Shown here piece by piece: positions 58,080 to 64,000 of a stretch of 64,000 nt of DNA. This DNA comes from Pseudorasbora parva. Taxonomy: Eukaryota > Chordata > Actinopteri > Cypriniformes > Gobionidae. The translations under genes and the position numbers were made by a program. How positions within the stretch are numbered: position 1 is the stretch's first letter; each line of letters starts with the position of its first letter. The notes beneath the pieces are model-generated. The model did not search any database. It saw nothing but the letters and a program-made list of their open reading frames with translations, and was not told where the DNA came from. Location: the NCBI RefSeq assembly GCF_024679245.1, contig NC_090178.1, forward strand, positions 4,634,702-4,698,701, in the 5' to 3' direction.

Positions 58080-60400
58080 AGACGGGTGAAACTCGTTGGT
58101 AGTCAGCTGGGGGTGGTTGCTTGTAGGCGGGAGGAGATAGCAGTGCTGTGGCAGTGGAGACGAGCTGTTTCAGCATGCTTTCGAACGTATCCAATGGGCT
58201 GGCTGTACAGAGAATTAGGCTCCTGTAGGAGTTGAGAAGATGACACTGCTGTGGTGGTGGGACTAGTTTGGATGGAGGAACAGAACTCCTGCAGGAGTGA
58301 GGTTGGTGATACTGCTGGCAGTGGAGATGAGCCCTTTGAATCTGCTTTCCCAAACTATCCGAAGACCCAGTTGTACAGAGAATTAGGCTCTCTGTAAGGG
58401 AACGGTGAGACTGCTGAGACAGTGGAACGGGTTTTGGAAGGGCGTATCAGAGCTCCTGCGGGAGCGGAATTGACTGTAACCGCTGCAGCAAAGATACGAG
58501 ACGTTTCAACTTGCTTTCCAACTATCCAAACGAACCATTTGTATGGACGATTGGGCTCCTGTGGGAAAGGAGATGGCGACATTGCTGTGGTATTGAAACG
58601 AGTTTCGGTGGAGTGTCGGGCTTTGCGAGAGCGGAGTTGTCGATACTGCTGCAGCCGTGGGGACGAGCCGTTTTAACTTGTTTTTTGAAACCCCCGGGTT
58701 GGAAGTAGAACCTCAACTCCTGCGGAAATATGGAGAGATCACTGCTGCGGCAGTGCGAGCAAGTTGAATGGAAAAACGGAACTCTTGCGGGAGCTGAGGC
58801 GGTATCACTGCTGTGGTAGTGGAGGCTTTGGGTGGAGGAACTGGCTTCTGTTGGAGCGGAGGAGATGACACTGTTTGCAGTAAAAGTCGGTTGGAGAAAC
58901 TGGGCTTCTGCTGGAGCGAATGAGATAACACTGCTGCGGCAGTGAGAACCAGCTGGATGGAAAAGCTTAGCTTCTGTTTGAACGGAGGAGATACTGCTGC
59001 GGCAGTGAGAGCCAGCTGGATGGGGAATCCTGAGATTCTATTGGAGCGGAGGAGATAACACTGCTGCGGCAGTGACAGCCGGCTGGATGGAGAATACGGA
59101 GCTTCTATTAGAGCGGAGGAGATAACACTGCTGCGGCAGTGACAGCCAGCTGGATGGAGAATACGGAGCTTTTGTTAGAGCGGAGGAGATAACGTTGCTG
59201 CGGCAGTGAGAACCAGCTGGATGGAAAGCTTAGCTTCTGTTAGAACTGAGGAGGAGATACTGCTGCGGCCGTGAGAGCCAGCTGGATGGGGGAATACTGA
59301 GATTCTATTGGAGTGGAGGAGATAACACTGCTGCGGCAGTGACAGCTGGCTGGATGGAGAATACGGAGCTTCTGTTAGAGCGGAGGGGATAACACTGCTG
59401 CGGCAGTGACAGCCAGCTGGATGGAGAGTCCTGAGCTTCTGTTAGAGCGGAGGAGATAACACTGCTGCGGCAGTGAGAGCCCGCTGGATGGGGAATACGG
59501 AGCTTCTATTGGAGCGGAGGAGATAACACTGCTGTGGCAGTGACAGCCAGCTGGATGGAGAATCCTGAGCTTCTGTTAGAGGGGAGGAGGTAACACTGCT
59601 GCGGCAGTGAGAGCCAGCTGGATGGAGAATCCTGAGTTTCTGTTTGAGCGGAGGAGATAACACTGCTGCGGCAGTGACAGCCAGCTGGATGGGGAATACT
59701 GAGCTTCTATTGGAGCGGAGGAGTTAACACTGCTGCGGCAGTGGGAGCCAGCTGGATGGAGAATCCTGAGCTTCTGTTTGAGCGGAGTTAACACTGCTGC
59801 GGCGGTGACAGCCAGCTGGATGGAGAATCCTGAACTTCTGTTAGAGCAGAGGAGATAGCGTTGCTGCGGCAGTGACAGCCAGCTCGATGGGGAATACTGA
59901 GCTTCTGTTAGAGCGGAGGAGATAACACTGCTGTGGCAGTGAGAGCCGGCTGGATGGAAAAACTGAGCTTCTGTTTGAGCGGAGGAGATAACACTGCTGC
60001 GGCAGTGACAGCCAGCTGGATGGGGAATACTGAGCTTCTATTGGAGCGGAGGAGTTAACACTGCTGCGGCAGTGGGAGCCAGCTGGATGGAGAATCCTGA
60101 GCTTCTGTTTGAGCAGAGTTAACACTGCTGCGGCGGTGACAGCCAGCTGGATGGAGAATCCTGAACTTCTGTTAGAGCAGAGGAGATAGCGTTGCTGCGG
60201 CAGTGACAGCCAGCTCGATGGGGAATACTGAGCTTCTGTTAGAGCGGAGGAGATAACACTGCTGTGGCAGTGAGAGCCGGCTGGATGGAAAAACTGAGCT
60301 TCTGTTTGAGCGAAGGAGATAACACTGCTGCGGCAGTGGAAATTTGAGGTGGGTTCCTGCGGGAGTAACTGGAGAGATGCTGCTACGGCAGTGAATATTA
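58080..60400. repeat. Hairpin-unit tandem array downstream of the recombinase ORF
   Basis: Units of about 67 bp, best ordered at 58940-60330. Each has a CACTGC-TGCG-GCAGTG hairpin, about 25 bp with CAGCCAGCTGGATGG, and a second motif GCTTCTGTTAGAGC or GCTTCTATTGGAGC. A block of about 240 bp is itself repeated (59735-59970 and 60050-60290). The part 58080-58930 is older and more divergent, with units such as ACTCCTGCAGGAGT. A long minus-strand frame here (59841-60494) is only a by-product of the repeat. Confidence 0.9.
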
Positions 60401-60496
60401 TTGATTCACTTAGTGAATTTGGTGATGTTGAAATGGAGCGGATGTGGTGGTCCTGTAGGATTGAGTGTATGGAAAAAAGCTGAAGCTGAAACAATT

Positions 60497-62620
60497 TTAG
60501 CTGATGAGGGTCTGTTGGGCTTCTTTGATGTGGGAGCGATTGGAGCGGATGTAGCTCTTGAAAGCCTCTGACGACCAGCGACCAAGTTTTTGGATCTAGT
60601 GCTGGGAGAGACCTTTTTGAGCAGCTGTGGTTGCTGCACCTATGCGGAATGAATGGCTAGAAAAGTTGTCTGCTGAGATGCCGGATAGAATCAGTATAGA
60701 CTTGAGGTGTTTTTGGAACCAGAAACGTGTGACAGGGCGGTTAGCATCGTCTGTGAAGAGTGGTTCAGAGAAAAGTTTAGTCTGCGAACTTCTGAAATGA
60801 AGGTAGGCTAAAAGGGATTGATACGGCTGGATTGGTGATGGAAGGTTGAAAATGTAAATGGAATGCCCTTTTTTCATTTGGTCCGTCTTGCTTTGTTTGA
60901 TGAAGTAAGAGATTGTTTCGTTATCTAGCACTGCTAGGTCTGAAATTGTAGGATGAAGCTTTGGGTTGAAGGTGGATGTGATGGTAATTTCTGAGCTTCT
61001 GAGAAAACCGAAGAAAGCCAATATGAACATTGCATCCAGAGTGCGGGCAGTATTGGTGTAGTGGTATCCTCGGCGGAGGGTGGAGATACATTTGGTAAGT
61101 ATATCTAGAGTTATTGGTTGTCTGGCGTCTGGGTGGGTGGGTTGAGTCTTTTGGATGCCTTTGATGAGCATGGATGTTTGTGAATTGGATATTTCTGGAG
61201 AGGGCAGACCAAACGCAAGTTTGTGAAAAAATTGAATTCTGCTTAGATAACCCTTGATGGAGCTGACTTGGAGGTTCTTGGTGCTGTTGAGATAAGATAT
61301 GAATGAAGTGATGGTAAGCGAAGAATAATCTGGAAAATTCAGCTTGTATATGGAGTGAAAAGACTTGAAACACTTCCATGCAGTTAGGTAGGATTGAAGG
61401 GTTCTGGGGGAAACAGCTTGAAGGATGGAATTGAGAGAAGCGTCAATGAGGGGTCTCAATGGGTGGTTTATGGGAATATTAGCTCTCAATACTTTGGTAC
61501 TGGGGTTGGGAATGGGAATGGGTCCGCCTCTGGCGCCAACAGCCTGAATTTCTGTGAGGATCTGTGCTCTAATGTTGCTGGCGACAGGGGGCAGTTCCAA
61601 GGCTGTAGAATTCGGCGGGAAGGGCATCTGTGTTGCAGAAAACAGGGTGAATGGAGCACTAGTTTGGGAAAAAGTGTTAGGCGGATAGAAAACCAGGGGC
61701 CGAAAACCGCTTGCGGAGGCAACCTCTCGTTTCAGTCGGTCCCCGACAAAGAAGGAATGGGAAAAAGGGGAAAGAGGAAAGCTAAGGAGGACAAAAAGCT
61801 GTTGGGCCTGCACCGCTAGCGGAGGCAGCCTCGCGCTAGAGTTTGATGGTGGGGCTGCAGGCCAAGGGAAGGGGTTAGAAAAAGTGACAGGAAAAGGCTG
61901 TGATTCAAAGCTTGAGCTGCTGGCGGAAGCGTACTTACGCTTAAAGGATTGCCTGGGGCAGAGGAAACTGGTATTGTAGCCTGGGGTGCAATGCTGGAAA
62001 ACACCCACGGTCTCTGGCTCGGCGGAGCAGAGAGATGAGTTGTGCTGGGTGGCGGCGACGATGGCAGCGGTGGCTGGAACTGGGGCGCGGCCCGGGCTAG
62101 CTGAGGGCCTGCTGCAGTGGCCTGGTGCTCGAGGAAGAACCAATTCTGTGGGAGAAGGGGTCTTTTGAGAGCGTGAGTTCGGATCCTTATGTTTCCTTGA
62201 TCTGTTTGTAGTTTTGGAAGGTGGAGTGGATTTTGGAGATGGAGAAGCTGCTTGAAGTGACACGTACAGGTTGTATAATTTGACTTTATTAATTCTTCTG
62301 GAAAAATTATCCTTGACACTGATTAGCACTTGTCTTAACCCTAGTACGGTCCATTTCTCTATTGCTGGAATCGTAGGTTGTACTGAGGAGTAGGAGGAAG
62401 CTGGAGATGGTGGATGTCTTGAAGGTGGAGGCGATGGCAAGCCTCTGCGTCTCGGTGTACGGGATGTGGCTCGGCTGGGCCGACGGCCACGCTGTGTTGC
62501 TGGAGATTCAGTCACGGTGTCTTGTTGGGTTGTGGTGCTCCTTGCAGCTGTGGAATGCTGTAGAGGATCTTCGTCAGATGGATAAATTTCATTCTCAAAC
62601 ATTGCAATGGGTAGGACCAA
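60497..62620 (-). pseudogene. Tyrosine recombinase with SAP-like and low-complexity N-terminus; in-frame TAG
   Basis: The frame opens at ATG 62620 and runs 674 codons to a TAG (60596-60598), then continues in frame for 32 codons to TAA (60497-60499). Residues 20-80 are Ser/Thr/Pro/Arg-rich. About 90-122 (LRQVLISVKDNFSRRINKVK, then LYNLYVSL) resembles a SAP-type DNA-binding helix pair. About 130-370 is Pro/Ser-rich, gag-like. About 385-674 is the tyrosine recombinase: Arg541 (FGFLRSSEI), Lys578 (KQSKTD), His656-x-x-Arg659 (SHSFRIGAATTAA). The box with the conserved Trp and the catalytic Tyr (LGRWSSEAFKSYIR, Tyr690) lies after the TAG. Such enzymes insert circular DNA by site-specific recombination. 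The wording HSFRIGAATTAA is typical of Ngaro/DIRS recombinases. It is a pseudogene unless the stop is read through. Confidence 0.85.
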
Positions 62621-63410
62621 TTTTCTTCAGCTCCTGCGGAAGCATAAAGAACAACACTGTTTTGGCAGTGGAGAAACGGTTAGCCAGAGAAACCGAGCTC
62701 CTGTGGGAGCAGAGGGAACTGCACTGCTTGCAGCAGTGGAGAAACGGTTTGCCAGAAAAACTGAGCTCCTGTGGGAGCAGTGGAAAAACGGTTAGCCAGA
62801 TAAACTGAGCTCCTGTGGGAGCAGAGGGAACAGCACTGCTACAGCAGTGGAGAAGAGATTAGCCCGAAAAACTGAGCTCCTGTGGGAGCAGAAGGAAGCA
62901 CACTGTTATGGACACTGGAGGAATTAGCCAGAGAAACTGAGCTCCTGTGGGAGCAAAAGGAAACACACTGTTATGGATACTGGCGAAACTAGCCAGAGAA
63001 ACCGGGCTCCTGTGGGAGCAGAAGGAAGCACACTGTTATGGACACTGGAGGAATTAGCCAGAGAAACTGAGCTCCTGTGGGAGCAAAAAGAAACACACTG
63101 TTATGGATACTGGCGAAATTAGCCAGAGAAACTGGGCTCCTGTGGGAGCAGAAAGAACAGCACTGCTGTGGCACAGGAGAAAAATAGCCGGAGAAACTGA
63201 GCTCCTGCGGGAGCAGAGATAACAGTGCTGCTGTGGCGCGGAGGAGAAAAAGATTAGCCAGAAAACTGAGCTCCTGTGGGAGCAGAGAGAATAGCACTGT
63301 TATGGCAGAGGAGAAATTAGCCAGAGAAACTGAGCTCCTATGGGAGAAGATGGAACATCACTGCTTCTGTGGTGGAGAAAAAGTTAGATGGAACAAAATG
63401 GAAAAGCATG
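62620..63410. repeat. Hairpin-unit tandem array upstream of the recombinase ORF
   Basis: About 12 units, period 65-67 bp. Each has GAGCTCC-TGTG-GGAGC (62697, 62763, 62808, 62873, 62939, 63005, 63070, 63135, 63200, 63267, 63332), GAACAG, then a CACTG...CAGTG hairpin and TTAGCCAGAGAAACT. Order and orientation match the array at 58080-60400, so both come from one family. The array begins exactly where the recombinase ORF starts. Confidence 0.92.
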
Positions 63411-64000
63411 TTTGTAAAACCATAATGGGACTCTTATTTTGAAAGAGACCCATTTGGGTCCAACTCTTATTAAATTTAGCATACAACATTACAATATAAT
63501 CACAATAAAGAAAACAGTCCTGGTTCATAAGAACTTGGCGCCATACATTGATTGTAAATGCTCTGAAACTGTAATATTCTGAACGCAACACGGCGCCACA
63601 TTCAAAAGTTTAATCACAATTAGGAAGATGTGATGTATGTTTCTGTCTCCAAAATATAAGATGGCTTAAATAATCATTATGCTGTATTGTCAACATTTAA
63701 GTTACTTAGCCTCACGATACATTCATTCGCTTTGCGAGCGAGTAAATTTATTGTTTATCACCACGGCAAATGCACTTTGTGTGTGACAAGTTTCTGTCTG
63801 TTGTACACAGAGGCAGCAAGATCACAACAAAGCTTGATGCGTGCCGGAACTATGTTATTTAAGATACATTTCTATTTCTTGGGACAGGAGCTGTTGTAGC
63901 TGTCCTGCTGTAAGTCTGTGCAGTGTGCACTCTTTACAGTGTCTGAGCGCTGCTCAAACAATTGACTCCTCATTGATTGAATTGTGGCAAAGACCACATT
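63411..64000. other. Right edge of window, nothing recognised
   Basis: AT-rich with short frames. GGCGCCAT and GGCGCCACA words occur at 63538 and 63593. No copy of the 57563-57801 spacer and no reverse transcriptase motif is seen. Confidence 0.45.

Larger units (their letters stand above)
57446..63410 (-). mobile_element. Tyrosine-recombinase element with hairpin arrays (Ngaro/DIRS-like, no RT seen)
   Basis: Read on the minus strand: hairpin array (63410-62620), recombinase ORF (62620-60497), a second hairpin array (about 60400-58080), then direct repeat B1 (57918-57802), spacer (57801-57563) and B2 (57562-57446). B-A-B at the 3' side is the layout of split direct repeats in Ngaro/DIRS retroelements. 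No reverse transcriptase or RNase H is found between the ORF and the window edge. The 5' partner of the spacer was not found, so the left (5') limit is unknown and may lie beyond 64000. Confidence 0.6.

Noticed and set aside
59841..60494. 217-codon minus-strand frame
   Set aside because: It lies in the hairpin array and reads the repeat (SLPQQCYLLRSNRSS). Neighbouring units keep other frames open equally.
61394..61819. 141-codon plus-strand frame
   Set aside because: Antisense shadow of the recombinase ORF with low-complexity composition.

Overview
The window reads as nuclear DNA of a teleost fish, most likely a cyprinid (zebrafish, carp or goldfish relative). It is AT-rich, has split vertebrate-type exons, and most of it is DNA transposons and MITE-like repeats of the kind that fill cyprinid introns. 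Nothing in it looks bacterial, and there is no rRNA or functional tRNA gene.

One host gene is supported: the 3' part of an IgLON-family neural adhesion gene on the + strand, best matched to iglon5. Two exons (2475-2595 and 2718-2869) encode the third Ig domain. The terminal coding exon (38698-38798) encodes the GPI-attachment tail and stop. The intron between them is 35.8 kb and has been enlarged by transposons. The start of the gene lies left of the window.

Region by region. 1-2170 is a long noncoding repeat with recurring GGTGGCGCT modules. 3425-4152 is a 42-bp minisatellite. 6645-11380 is a nest of transposons inside transposons, at least five layers deep, with a tandem duplication whose joint is an intact Tc1/mariner element. 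12654-18301 holds a SINE and several MITEs. 20851-22400 is a foldback with a MITE in one arm. 22475-27743 is a TTAA-flanked element containing an L2 LINE and a hAT inside a hAT. 28571-32441 holds two Tc1 elements and a long inverted repeat. 34002-38560 holds a hAT and an unusual 2.8-kb element, both lodged in an (AT)n tract. Past the last exon come a candidate 3' UTR, sparse MITEs, two neighbouring Tc1 elements (one containing a 2.3-kb hAT), another hAT and a TTAA element.

The right end (57446-63410) holds the most unusual structure. A tyrosine-recombinase ORF on the - strand has a low-complexity and SAP-like N-terminal part and no reverse transcriptase beside it. On both sides lie tandem arrays of about 66 bp units, and each unit carries two short hairpins that share a TGYG loop. 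Distal to one array is an identical 117-bp direct repeat arranged B-A-B, as in split-direct-repeat (Ngaro/DIRS-like) retroelements. An in-frame TAG separates the recombinase body from its catalytic tyrosine.

Element boundaries rest on terminal inverted repeats and target-site duplications read directly from the sequence. Family names come from recognition and were not searched.
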